This document shows, piece by piece, positions 1 to 6,939 of a DNA stretch of 8,819 bases. Under the pieces are notes generated by a model. That model worked only from the letters and a program-made list of their open reading frames with translations, searched no databases and was not told where the DNA came from. The position numbers were made by a program, and so were the translations under genes. The first letter of the stretch is position 1, and each line of letters starts with the position of its first letter. This stretch comes from Chloroflexia bacterium. Lineage in GTDB: Bacteria > Chloroflexota > Chloroflexia > Thermomicrobiales > CFX8. Location of the stretch: the NCBI GenBank assembly GCA_013696045.1, contig JACCZH010000047.1:1-8819 (forward strand), in the 5' to 3' direction.

Positions 1-1140
1 GCGCACCAGGTCAGCACCGGAGCAGGAGTTACGGTCGCCGTGCTCGACACCGGCGTTGACATCACCCATCCTGAACTGGCGGGACGCATCGTGCCTGGCT
101 ATGACTTCGTGGATTTCGACGACGATCCAAGCGAGGTTGGCGGTTACACCGACGCAACGCCGGCCTACGGACACGGCACACACGTGGCCGGCGCCATCGC
201 GTTAGCAGCGCCAGGAGCGAGCATCATGCCCATCCGTGTGCTCGATCCCGAGGGCAACGGCAACATCTGGGTGTTGGCGGAAGCGCTCTTATACGCGGTT
301 GATCCAGACGGCGACCCAGCCACACCCGACGGCGCCCACATCGTCAATCTGAGCCTTGGCACCTTACGCCGCACCGACTTGCTCGGCGAGATCGTTCGCG
401 AGGTCGTGTGCTACGGCGTGGATGACGATGATGTCGAGGAAGTGGAACCTGTCCCACCGGCTCCACCTGCCCCAACCTCTACACCGGTTCCGCCGGCTCC
501 GCCCCTCCCTACCCCTACACCTGTGCCGCCACCTCCACCTCCTGTCTCGGATGACGACTTCGACGATGACTTTGACGACGACTTCGACGACGACATTGAT
601 GATATTGATGATGACTTCGACGACGATGACTCGGGATCGACACGCGGCGTGACAACCTTCCGAGTCTCGGCCAGTGGATCCGGACAACATGTGATGAGAG
701 CCTCCGGCAACCAGGCGTTCCAGGTTTCGGGTGACACACCAACCTGTTTCGGCGGAACGGTGGTTGTCGCCGCCGCCGGCAACAGCGGAACCGACACGCC
801 CGAGTATCCAGCCGCCGAGGATCAATCGACTGTGCTGTCGGTCGGAGCCAGCAACCAGGAGGGACAACTGACGGACGCTTCCAACTTCGGCGCCTGGGTC
901 GATGTCACCGCGCCGGGCGAAGAGATTATCAGCACCATGCCCGACGGCCGCTACGCGTCCTGGAGTGGCACGTCGATGGCCTCCGCCCTGGCGGCCGGGC
1001 ACGCGGCGCTTATCCGGGCCATGTATCCAGACATGAGCGCCGAAGACCTGATCGACAGAGTGGTGTCAACCTCCGCCGCCATACCCGGCCCTGTGCCGTG
1101 GAGGATCGATGCCGCAGCCGCAGTGACAGCGCCGCGCTAA
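1..1140 (+). CDS. Subtilisin-family (S8) serine protease, 5' end missing, with a large insertion in the catalytic domain
   Basis: The reading frame is open from base 1 and begins inside the first catalytic motif, so the true start and any signal peptide or propeptide lie upstream; the GTG at base 40 is internal. Counting visible residues from base 1, the catalytic triad is Asp16 (VAVLDTGVD), His58 (GHGTHVAG) and Ser325 (GTSMAS), with oxyanion Asn261 (AAAGNSG). Asp-His (42) and Asn-Ser (64) spacings resemble subtilisin BPN' (32 and 66), but His-Asn is 203 residues against 91. The excess of about 110 residues lies between Cys137 and Cys249, the only cysteines seen, and contains a Pro-rich repeat, an Asp-rich repeat and a Ser/Gly-rich segment. 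The protein ends about 54 residues after the catalytic Ser, so there is no C-terminal accessory domain. As an S8 enzyme it should hydrolyse peptide bonds, probably outside the cytoplasm; substrate unknown. It is separated from the downstream operon by a hairpin. Family assignment is very secure; role is not. Confidence 0.95.
   Translation, partial: AHQVSTGAGVTVAVLDTGVDITHPELAGRIVPGYDFVDFDDDPSEVGGYTDATPAYGHGTHVAGAIALAAPGASIMPIRVLDPEGNGNIWVLAEALLYAVDPDGDPATPDGAHIVNLSLGTLRRTDLLGEIVREVVCYGVDDDDVEEVEPVPPAPPAPTSTPVPPAPPLPTPTPVPPPPPPVSDDDFDDDFDDDFDDDIDDIDDDFDDDDSGSTRGVTTFRVSASGSGQHVMRASGNQAFQVSGDTPTCFGGTVVVAAAGNSGTDTPEYPAAEDQSTVLSVGASNQEGQLTDASNFGAWVDVTAPGEEIISTMPDGRYASWSGTSMASALAAGHAALIRAMYPDMSAEDLIDRVVSTSAAIPGPVPWRIDAAAAVTAPR
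448..549 (+). repeat. Pro-rich 12-residue (36-bp) tandem repeat inside the subtilase
   Basis: Three units begin at 448, 484 and 520. The first two read PVPPAPPAPTST and PVPPAPPLPTPT; the third is a shortened PVPPPPPPVS. Codons for the same residue differ between units (cct/ccg, gtc/gtt/gtg), so the copies are old or kept at protein level rather than freshly slipped. Such a segment probably forms an extended, stiff spacer or polyproline-like linker. It directly precedes the Asp-rich repeat. Confidence 0.85.
550..630 (+). repeat. Asp-rich DDDF-type repeat inside the subtilase
   Basis: There are 27 consecutive codons, of which 21 are Asp, 4 Phe and 2 Ile. They are arranged mostly as four-residue units (three Asp plus one Phe or Ile, with one shortened unit and a final run of four Asp). 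GAT and GAC alternate irregularly between units, so the 12-bp DNA repeat is imperfect while the residue pattern is kept. The segment is very acidic with hydrophobic residues at regular intervals. Binding of Ca2+ or of a cationic surface is conceivable but is inference. Confidence 0.85.
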
Positions 1141-1160
1141 CGTATTTCCTTCAACGTTCA

Positions 1161-1191
1161 GCGACAGGCGGCCCAGTGGGCCGCCTGTCGC
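1161..1191 (+). terminator. Strong hairpin after the protease gene, probable transcription terminator
   Basis: A perfect 14-bp inverted repeat (GCGACAGGCGGCCC with its complement at 1178-1191) surrounds a 3-nt loop AGT, beginning 20 bases after the protease stop codon. The stem is very GC-rich. No uninterrupted T-tract follows directly; only scattered T runs appear from about 1200. It may act as an intrinsic terminator with a weak U-tract, as an RNA 3'-end stabiliser, or in both directions. Position and symmetry support an end-of-transcript role. Confidence 0.7.
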
Positions 1192-1195
1192 CGTA

Positions 1196-1245
1196 CACAT
1201 TAGAGTTCTGTTTTCGGTTTGTTATCGATTGTATGTATTTTCCGG
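1196..1245 (+). promoter_or_regulatory. AT-rich stretch, likely promoter region of the glycosyltransferase/ABC operon
   Basis: Bases 1201-1240 are about 30% GC, much lower than the surrounding DNA, and lie between the hairpin and the first gene of the operon. A weak -10-like TGTATT (1234-1239) can be paired with TTTTCG (1211-1216) at 17-bp spacing, but neither matches the sigma-70 consensus well. The position is the natural place for the operon promoter; the exact elements are uncertain. Confidence 0.3.
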
Positions 1246-1297
1246 ACCGGTCTCCGCTCTGTAGTAAGACACGAGCGACATTCTTGATGTTGATGAT

Positions 1298-1302
1298 GAG
1301 GA
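1298..1302 (+). promoter_or_regulatory. Ribosome binding site deciding the start of the first operon gene
   Basis: GAGGA lies 8 nt before ATG 1311. Several in-frame ATGs are clustered here (1287, 1293, 1296, 1302, 1311). Only 1311 has a purine-rich Shine-Dalgarno sequence at good spacing, so it is preferred. Confidence 0.55.
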
Positions 1303-1310
1303 TGAACTCT

Positions 1311-2669
1311 ATGGGACTCACTGGCGACCAACAGCCCCCAACCACCGACTTCACCGATGGTCGGATTCCCGTGCTCGGCCCAGCGCCAGTGTTTGACGCC
1401 GGATCGTGGGCGGCCCGGCTGCCGAAAAATGGCGTGGGGCCGAGCACGGTCCGCGTGGCACTCTATTCGCACGACACGATGGGACTTGGCCACGCGCGCC
1501 GTAACCTGTCGCTGGCGCAGGCGTTGTCCGGCAGCGACCGCCAGGTGGATATCTTGTTGATCACCGGCAACCGTGAGACGAGCGCCTTCCAGATGCCGCC
1601 CGGCGCCGACTGCCTCACCATCCCATCAATTCACAAAGCGTCCGACGGCAGTTACCGGGCGCGCCGTCTGGACATGTCTCTTCAAGAGCTAATCGTGATG
1701 CGCGGAAACCTCATCCGCACCGCGCTGGAATCCTTTCAGCCGGACGTCTTCATTGTCGACAATGTTCCGCGTGGCGCCGTGCGCGAGCTCGATCCCGCGC
1801 TACAAGCGTTGCGGCAATCCGGCCAAACTCAATGCGTGCTTGGGTTACGCGACATCCTGGATGCGCCCGCGATTGTAGACCGTGAGTGGAGCAAGGCCGG
1901 CAATTACAGCGCTATCCGCCGGTATTTTGATCAGATCTGGGTCTTTGGCGACCCGGCTGTTTACGATCCCGTTGTTGAGTATGGCTTCCCGTCCGACATC
2001 GCCGCCAAAGTGCGTTACACCGGTTATCTCGATCAATGCGCGCGGCTCAACCTTGACGAGGCCACCGGGCGGGATCTGCTGGCCGGCCTCAATCTGCCGG
2101 ATGGCAAGCTCGCGCTCTGTATGGTCGGAGGTGGTCAGGATGGCTCGCGTGTTGCCGAGGCGTTCGCCCAGGCCGATCTCCCCTCCGGCACGAATGGCGT
2201 TGTTCTGACCGGGCCATTCATGCCGGAGGAAACCCAGAGACGGCTGCGCGGCTACGCAGTATCGAATCCGCGCCTGCGCATTCTTGACTTTGTTCAGGAA
2301 CCCGGTTTCCTGATGCAACGCGCAGACAGTGTGGTCGCGATGGGCGGCTACAACACGGTCTGTGAAGTGCTCTCGTATAACAAGCGCGCGCTGATCGTCC
2401 CGCGGGTTCGCCCGCGCGAGGAACAACACATCCGCGCCCGGCGGTTGAGCGAGCTTGGGAAGCTCGACATGCTTCACCCAGACTGCCTGAGCCCGGCACG
2501 GCTTAGCGCCTGGCTTGCTGATGAGCGGACTGGACCGGGTAATGATGTCACAATCGACCGGAACGGATTGGAGCGCTTGCCCCAGCTTCTCGACGAGCTG
2601 CTGACTCCGGCCGCCGCATGGTCCAACGGCCAGGTGTGTAACGAGGAGAGTCAGTATGCTGCTCTCTAG
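1311..2669 (+). CDS. MurG/GT28-like predicted glycosyltransferase (COG4671-type)
   Basis: The protein has 452 residues from ATG 1311. After a polar, Pro-rich N-terminal tail of about 46 residues, the first Rossmann-like domain starts at VRVALYSHD with the loop MGLGHARRN (GLGH at 58-61), like the glycine-rich GxGH loop of MurG-type GT-B enzymes. The C-terminal domain has a nucleotide-sugar-binding signature: MGGYNT at 344-349, Glu352, and PREEQH at 368-373, comparable to the GGxxT...E and EQ motifs of the GT28 C-terminal domain. It should transfer a sugar from a nucleotide donor at the cytoplasmic side; acceptor and sugar are unknown. No membrane segment or signal peptide is seen. It is the first gene of the operon, and its last 14 bases overlap the next gene. 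The assignment to the COG4671 'predicted glycosyl transferase' group is from motif memory. The GT-B fold is more certain than the exact family. Confidence 0.85.
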   Translation: MGLTGDQQPPTTDFTDGRIPVLGPAPVFDAGSWAARLPKNGVGPSTVRVALYSHDTMGLGHARRNLSLAQALSGSDRQVDILLITGNRETSAFQMPPGADCLTIPSIHKASDGSYRARRLDMSLQELIVMRGNLIRTALESFQPDVFIVDNVPRGAVRELDPALQALRQSGQTQCVLGLRDILDAPAIVDREWSKAGNYSAIRRYFDQIWVFGDPAVYDPVVEYGFPSDIAAKVRYTGYLDQCARLNLDEATGRDLLAGLNLPDGKLALCMVGGGQDGSRVAEAFAQADLPSGTNGVVLTGPFMPEETQRRLRGYAVSNPRLRILDFVQEPGFLMQRADSVVAMGGYNTVCEVLSYNKRALIVPRVRPREEQHIRARRLSELGKLDMLHPDCLSPARLSAWLADERTGPGNDVTIDRNGLERLPQLLDELLTPAAAWSNGQVCNEESQYAAL

Positions 2670-3879
2670 GTCGCATCGCATCGGTTATGTCGTCAAACGC
2701 TATCCCCGCTTTTCGGAGACATTCATTGTCAACGAGATCCTGGCGCATGAGGCAAGCGGCGTCGAGATAGACATCTTCTCTCTCCGGCCACCAGTAGACA
2801 CACATTTCCAGGACTCGATTTCGCGGGTGCGAGCTGGCGTAACCTATCTGCCACATCGCAGCCTGCGAGGGGCCGATCTGTGGGAAGCGCTTGAGGACGC
2901 CGGCCGGACCCTCCCAGGCTTCTGGCAGTCACTCGAACTTGCCAGGGGTGAGGATGCCGAGACCGTCTATCAGGCCGCTCTGCTCGCCCTGGAGGCACAG
3001 CGCAAAGGCATCACCCACTTGCACGCCCATTTCGCCAGCAGCCCGGCATCAGTTGCTGCTCTGGCGGCCCGCTTTGCGCGGATACCGTTTAGCTTCACCG
3101 CCCACGCCAAAGACATTTTTCACGAAAGCGTCGAACCGGCCGATCTGCGCCGCAAGCTGGAAAGCGCCACCGCCGCAATAACCGTAAGCGACTACAACGT
3201 CCAATTCTTGCGCCGCGAATATGGGCCGGCCGCGGCCAATGTGCGCCGCATCTATAACGGTCTGGATCTCACGCGCTTCGGCTTTGACGCACCGCTGGAG
3301 CGGCCGCGACGCATCGTTACCGTGGGCCGACTCGTCGAGAAAAAAGGGTTTGCCGTTCTCATTGATGCTTGTGCTCTTTTGGCGTGTGGCGGCGTGTCAT
3401 TCCACTGCGAGATCATCGGTTCCGGGCTGGAGGAAGCGCAATTGCGTGCCCGCATCGACCAATTGGGTTTAAGCAATTGCGTTACGCTGCCAGGCTCACG
3501 TCCACAGAACGAGATCATCCGGCACATTCAATCTGCCGCTGTGTTTGCCGCGCCCTGTATCGAAGCCGAAGACGGCAACCGTGACGGTCTGCCAACCGTG
3601 CTGCTCGAAGCAATGGCGCTCGGCACGCCCTGTGTCTCAACCCCGGTGACGGGCATCCCGGAGATTGTTCGCGATGGGGAGACCGGCCTGATGGTCCCAC
3701 AGCAAGAGCCAGCGGCGCTTGCAACGGCAATGGCGCGGCTGCTCGACAGCCCAGCACTCCAGGTGGATCTTGCCGGGCGAGCACGCCGGACGATCGAGCA
3801 AGAGTTTGACATTCACCGCAACGCCGCCCAGCTACGCTCCATGTTTCACGGAGCCGACACGCTAATTCAGGCCAACTAG
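2656..3879 (+). CDS. GT4-family glycosyltransferase (colanic-acid WcaL-like)
   Basis: The protein has 407 residues. ATG 2656 is preceded by GAGGAG (2643-2648) at 7-nt spacing and overlaps the previous gene by 14 bp, suggesting translational coupling. The N-terminal domain opens with GYVVKRYPRFSETFIVNEI, typical of WcaL/colanic-acid-type transferases, followed by HLHAHFA (121-127) and FTAHAKDIF (147-155). The C-terminal donor-binding domain has VGRLVEKKG (223-231), a GSGLEE loop, and RDGLPTVLLEAMALG around 309-323. The usual GT4 E-x7-E pair appears as Asp310-x7-Glu318. It should add a sugar with retention of anomeric configuration, from a nucleotide-sugar donor at the cytoplasmic side. Substrate is not deducible. 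The length is normal for the family and nothing is broken. Confidence 0.9.
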   Translation: MLLSRSHRIGYVVKRYPRFSETFIVNEILAHEASGVEIDIFSLRPPVDTHFQDSISRVRAGVTYLPHRSLRGADLWEALEDAGRTLPGFWQSLELARGEDAETVYQAALLALEAQRKGITHLHAHFASSPASVAALAARFARIPFSFTAHAKDIFHESVEPADLRRKLESATAAITVSDYNVQFLRREYGPAAANVRRIYNGLDLTRFGFDAPLERPRRIVTVGRLVEKKGFAVLIDACALLACGGVSFHCEIIGSGLEEAQLRARIDQLGLSNCVTLPGSRPQNEIIRHIQSAAVFAAPCIEAEDGNRDGLPTVLLEAMALGTPCVSTPVTGIPEIVRDGETGLMVPQQEPAALATAMARLLDSPALQVDLAGRARRTIEQEFDIHRNAAQLRSMFHGADTLIQAN

Positions 3880-3884
3880 GAGAT

Positions 3885-3888
3885 GGAG
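3885..3888 (+). promoter_or_regulatory. Ribosome binding site deciding the start of the second GT4 gene
   Basis: GGAG ends 6 nt before ATG 3895. The alternative in-frame ATG 3883 abuts the upstream AGGAG (3878-3882) with no spacing, so it cannot use it. The family-typical N-terminus MRIAYICADPGVP also begins at 3895. Confidence 0.65.
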
Positions 3889-3894
3889 TCTCGC

Positions 3895-5085
3895 ATGCGA
3901 ATTGCCTACATTTGCGCTGATCCAGGCGTTCCAGTCTTCGGCCGCAAAGGATCATCGGTGCATGTCCAGGAAGTTATCCGCGCCATGCTCCGCACCGGCG
4001 CTAGTGTGACGCTCTTTGCCAACCGGTTTGACGGCGACTGCCCGGCCGATCTAGCCGCTGTTCGAGTCTGCCAGCTACCGCGTCCGCCAAAAGGCGATCC
4101 AGCCGCTCGTGAGAAGGAAGCCCTGGCGGCCAACGACGCCCTCGAACGGGCTCTGGTAACGTCCGGGCCGTTCGATCTCGTGTACGAGCGCTACTCGCTC
4201 TGGAGTTTTGCCGGCATGCACTTCGCTCGATCGGCGGGGATTCCTGGCGTGCTTGAAGTCAATGCTCCTCTGATCGAGGAGCAGGCCGAGCATCGCGATC
4301 TGGTCGACCGCCTGGCGGCGGAGCAGGTCGCCCAGCGAGCCTTTGGCGCGGCCACGGTGCTTACCGCTGTTTCGAAGCAGGTGGCTGAGTATCTCCATAC
4401 CTTCCCCGTAACGGCTGGCCGTGTTGAAGTTATCGCCAACGGGGTCAACCCGCTGCGTTTCCCGGAAGGACTGCCACCGTTGATTCCGGCAGCCGCGGGG
4501 ACATTCACCATCGGTTTCGTTGGAACCCTGAAGCGCTGGCACGGGCTGCCGGTCCTGATTGACGCCTTCGACCGCCTCCACAACAACGACTCCCAGACCC
4601 GGCTGCTCATCGTTGGGGACGGCGGCGAGCGCGAGAGCATCGAGTCCGACCTCCAGCGCCGGGGGTTGCTGCACGCCGTCACCATGACTGGCGCGGTTCC
4701 TCCAGACACTATTGCAGGCTACCTGGCGTCCGTGGATGTCGGAGTCGCGCCCTACCCAGATTTGCCTGACTTCTATTTCTCGCCATTGAAAGTTCTGGAG
4801 TATATGGCGGCGGGATTGCCGGTCGTCGCCAGTGACATCGGGCAGATATCGGAAATCATCACGCCAGGAGTCAACGGTGTACTCTGCCCGCCAGGGAGCC
4901 CATCGGCACTGACCTGGGCTCTCTCCCAGCTCCGGCACGATCCGCTGGAGCGAGAACGCCTTGGGACAGCCGCACGGGCATCAGTCCTGCGCGATCATAC
5001 CTGGGACGGCGTCATGCAACACATGTACACGCTCGCCGGATTCGGTTCGCTGGTTCAGCCGCAACCCGTAGGTACAGGTAGCTAA
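3895..5085 (+). CDS. GT4-family glycosyltransferase, second type
   Basis: The protein has 396 residues from ATG 3895. An N-terminal GT4 acceptor domain starts MRIAYICADPGVP with GRKGSSVHVQEV at 16-27, the glycine-rich donor loop common in GT4 enzymes. The linker motif LVYERYSLW and a conserved VIANGVN precede the C-terminal Rossmann domain, which shows VGTLKRWHG (209-217), LLIVGDGGE and APYPDLPDFYFSPLKVLEY (285-303). Glu302 is the second Glu of the E-x7-E pair; position 294 is Tyr, as in other members with the FYFSPLK sequence. It likely catalyses sugar transfer from a nucleotide-sugar donor in the same pathway as its neighbours. It shares only the general fold with the preceding GT4 protein, so the two probably act on different acceptors or sugars. 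It starts 15 bp after the previous gene and ends 3 bp before the ABC transporter. The alternative start at 3883 would add four residues. Confidence 0.9.
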   Translation: MRIAYICADPGVPVFGRKGSSVHVQEVIRAMLRTGASVTLFANRFDGDCPADLAAVRVCQLPRPPKGDPAAREKEALAANDALERALVTSGPFDLVYERYSLWSFAGMHFARSAGIPGVLEVNAPLIEEQAEHRDLVDRLAAEQVAQRAFGAATVLTAVSKQVAEYLHTFPVTAGRVEVIANGVNPLRFPEGLPPLIPAAAGTFTIGFVGTLKRWHGLPVLIDAFDRLHNNDSQTRLLIVGDGGERESIESDLQRRGLLHAVTMTGAVPPDTIAGYLASVDVGVAPYPDLPDFYFSPLKVLEYMAAGLPVVASDIGQISEIITPGVNGVLCPPGSPSALTWALSQLRHDPLERERLGTAARASVLRDHTWDGVMQHMYTLAGFGSLVQPQPVGTGS

Positions 5086-5088
5086 TAT

Positions 5089-6939
5089 ATGGCCAGACCA
5101 GACTCTCTCAAACAAACGCTCCCGGGACTAACACGCTTTGTAAGCCACTTCTGGCCCTACATGCGCAAGTACAAAGGACTGATGGCCGGCTCAATGATGG
5201 CGCTCCTGGCTCAGGTTGTCTTGCGCATCCTCGAGCCATGGCCACTCAAGTTCATTTTTGACCGTGTCCTTGTTCCTCAACAGGCGCCGGAAATTGTCGC
5301 GCCGAACGCCCTGGACCCGCTCACCGTGTTGACGCTCTCGGCGGTCGCCCTGGTGGTCATCACCGGGCTGCGCGCACTGGTCTCCTATTTGAGCACGGTC
5401 GGGTTCGCCATCATCGGCAACCGTGTGCTCACCGAGGTTCGTGAAGATCTCTATCGTCATCTTCAGAGCCTGTCCCTCTCGTTCCATAATCGTTCGAGGG
5501 GTGGTGACCTTACGGTTCGAGTTATTAGTGATGTCGGAATGCTGAAGGAAGTCACCGTCACGGCGCTTATGCCGATGGTCGGCAATATCCTGGTACTCGT
5601 GACGATGGCCGGCGTGATGTTCTGGCTGAACTGGCGGTTGGCTCTCGTCTCAATTGCGATTATGCCGCTCTTCTGGCTGCGCTCAGTCAACCTCAGCCGA
5701 AAAATTCAGACGGTCTCCCGCAGACAGCGCAAGCTTGAGGGCGACGCCGCCTCAACCGCCGCCGAGTCCATCGGCGCGATCAAAGTCATCCAGGCACTCT
5801 CACTTCAGAACAAGTTCGCCGATGTCTTCGCAAGTGACAACAATAAGAGCCTGAACGAGGGCGTCCAGGCCAAACGCCTGGAGGCCAGCCTCGAACGCTC
5901 CGTGGATGTGTTAATCGCCATCGCGACAGCCCTCGTTCTCTGGTACGGCGCGCGGCTGGTGCTCGCCAACCAGCTAACGCCGGGCGATCTGCTGGTCTTC
6001 ATCACCTACCTGAAAACTGCCTTCAAGCCAGTGCGCGACTTTGCCAAGTACACCGGCCGGATAGCCAAGGCATCGGCTGCCGGCGACCGCGTGCTCGACA
6101 TTTTCAACGAAGAGCCAGAGGTCCGCGATCTTCCGGGAGCGATCGAGGCGCCACCGCTGCGCGGCGCGGTGCAGTTCCGGGACGTTACCTTCGCATACGA
6201 GCAGGGGCAGTCCGTCCTGGAGAACATCGACTTCGACGTCAAGCCAGGGCAGCAAGTCGCGCTGGTTGGCGCGTCTGGCCACGGAAAATCGACGCTTGCC
6301 AGCCTGCTCTTGCGGCTGTATGACCCAAATTGGGGCTGCGTCATAATCGACGGCCATGACATCCGCCGCTACACGGTTGAATCGCTACGCAACCAGATCA
6401 GCGTCGTGTTGCAGGATAATATTCTGTTCGCCGCCAGTCTGCGGGAAAACATCGCCTATGGGGTGCCAGACGCAACCCCGGAAGCGATTGAAGACGCCGC
6501 CAGGCTGGCAAATGCCCACGACTTCATCCAGAAACTTCCCGAGGGATACGACACGCTGGTCGGCGAGCGCGGCGTCACCCTCTCGGGCGGGCAGCGGCAG
6601 CGAATTGCGATCGCCCGCGCCGCCATCCGTGAATCGCCGATCCTTATTCTGGACGAGCCGACAACCGGGCTCGACGAGGAGAACGAGCAGGCGGTGAACG
6701 AAGCCTTGACACGTCTGGCACGCGGGCGCACGACCTTCGTGATCGCCCACGACCTGACATTCGCAACCCGCGCCGATCTCATTCTCTATATCGAGGGTGG
6801 ACGGCTGGTTGAGAGTGGCTCCCACGCCGAACTGCTCGAAGCAGCCGGCCGGTATGCCACCCTGTATCGCCTTCAAGCGAAAACCCACCAGTCGGCGTTT
6901 GAAGTACATGATGGGGAGATCCATGCTCTCGTCAGCTGA
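5089..6939 (+). CDS. ABC exporter with fused membrane and ATPase domains (MsbA/type IV exporter-like)
   Basis: The protein has 616 residues, a normal length for a half-transporter that works as a dimer. The N-terminal half (about 28-325) has hydrophobic segments near 28-50, 76-110, 165-198 and 273-294, consistent with the six-helix exporter domain. The ATPase domain has Walker A GASGHGKST (394-402), Q-loop Gln442, signature LSGGQ (498-502), Walker B ILILDEP (518-524, catalytic Glu523) and H-loop His554, so all catalytic elements are intact. The D-loop reads TTGLD and the H-loop IAHDL, unlike the usual SALD and IAHRLS of many exporters. ATG 5089 is preceded by a weak AGGTAG. It should move a lipid-linked, glycosylated or small-molecule product across the cytoplasmic membrane using ATP. 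Context with three glycosyltransferases points to a glycoconjugate or glycolipid. Substrate and direction are inferred from family and neighbours. Confidence 0.95.
   Translation: MARPDSLKQTLPGLTRFVSHFWPYMRKYKGLMAGSMMALLAQVVLRILEPWPLKFIFDRVLVPQQAPEIVAPNALDPLTVLTLSAVALVVITGLRALVSYLSTVGFAIIGNRVLTEVREDLYRHLQSLSLSFHNRSRGGDLTVRVISDVGMLKEVTVTALMPMVGNILVLVTMAGVMFWLNWRLALVSIAIMPLFWLRSVNLSRKIQTVSRRQRKLEGDAASTAAESIGAIKVIQALSLQNKFADVFASDNNKSLNEGVQAKRLEASLERSVDVLIAIATALVLWYGARLVLANQLTPGDLLVFITYLKTAFKPVRDFAKYTGRIAKASAAGDRVLDIFNEEPEVRDLPGAIEAPPLRGAVQFRDVTFAYEQGQSVLENIDFDVKPGQQVALVGASGHGKSTLASLLLRLYDPNWGCVIIDGHDIRRYTVESLRNQISVVLQDNILFAASLRENIAYGVPDATPEAIEDAARLANAHDFIQKLPEGYDTLVGERGVTLSGGQRQRIAIARAAIRESPILILDEPTTGLDEENEQAVNEALTRLARGRTTFVIAHDLTFATRADLILYIEGGRLVESGSHAELLEAAGRYATLYRLQAKTHQSAFEVHDGEIHALVS
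6913..6918 (+). promoter_or_regulatory. Ribosome binding site for the first phosphotransferase gene
   Basis: GGGGAG lies 4 nt before ATG 6923, inside the end of the ABC transporter gene. ATG 6908 and 6911 are in the same frame but have no Shine-Dalgarno sequence at proper distance, so 6923 is preferred. Confidence 0.5.

Noticed and set aside
550..630. Short tandem repeat as a CRISPR or mobile-element signal
   Set aside because: The repeat is in frame within a protease gene, has no spacers, and codes for a regular peptide pattern.
364..1002. Minus-strand open frame of 212 codons opposite the protease
   Set aside because: It lies entirely over a gene with intact catalytic motifs. Its Val/Ile-rich section is simply the antisense of the Asp-rich repeat.
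1098..1310. Upstream extension of the first glycosyltransferase frame, starting at GTG 1098 inside the protease gene
   Set aside because: The frame happens to stay open through the hairpin, but the encoded residues are not glycosyltransferase-like and no ribosome binding site is seen. ATG 1311 has a well-spaced GAGGA.
1845..2681. Minus-strand open frame of 278 codons opposite the first glycosyltransferase
   Set aside because: No recognisable domain, and it is antisense to conserved GT-B motifs. Long antisense frames are common in GC-rich coding DNA.
4075..4938. Minus-strand open frame of 287 codons opposite the second GT4 gene
   Set aside because: No recognisable motifs, and it fully overlaps a convincing GT4 gene.
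6797..6922. N-terminal extension of the first phosphotransferase into the ABC transporter gene
   Set aside because: The extension would be 42 residues read out of frame over conserved ABC sequence, with no homologous look. ATG 6923 has a nearby GGGGAG.
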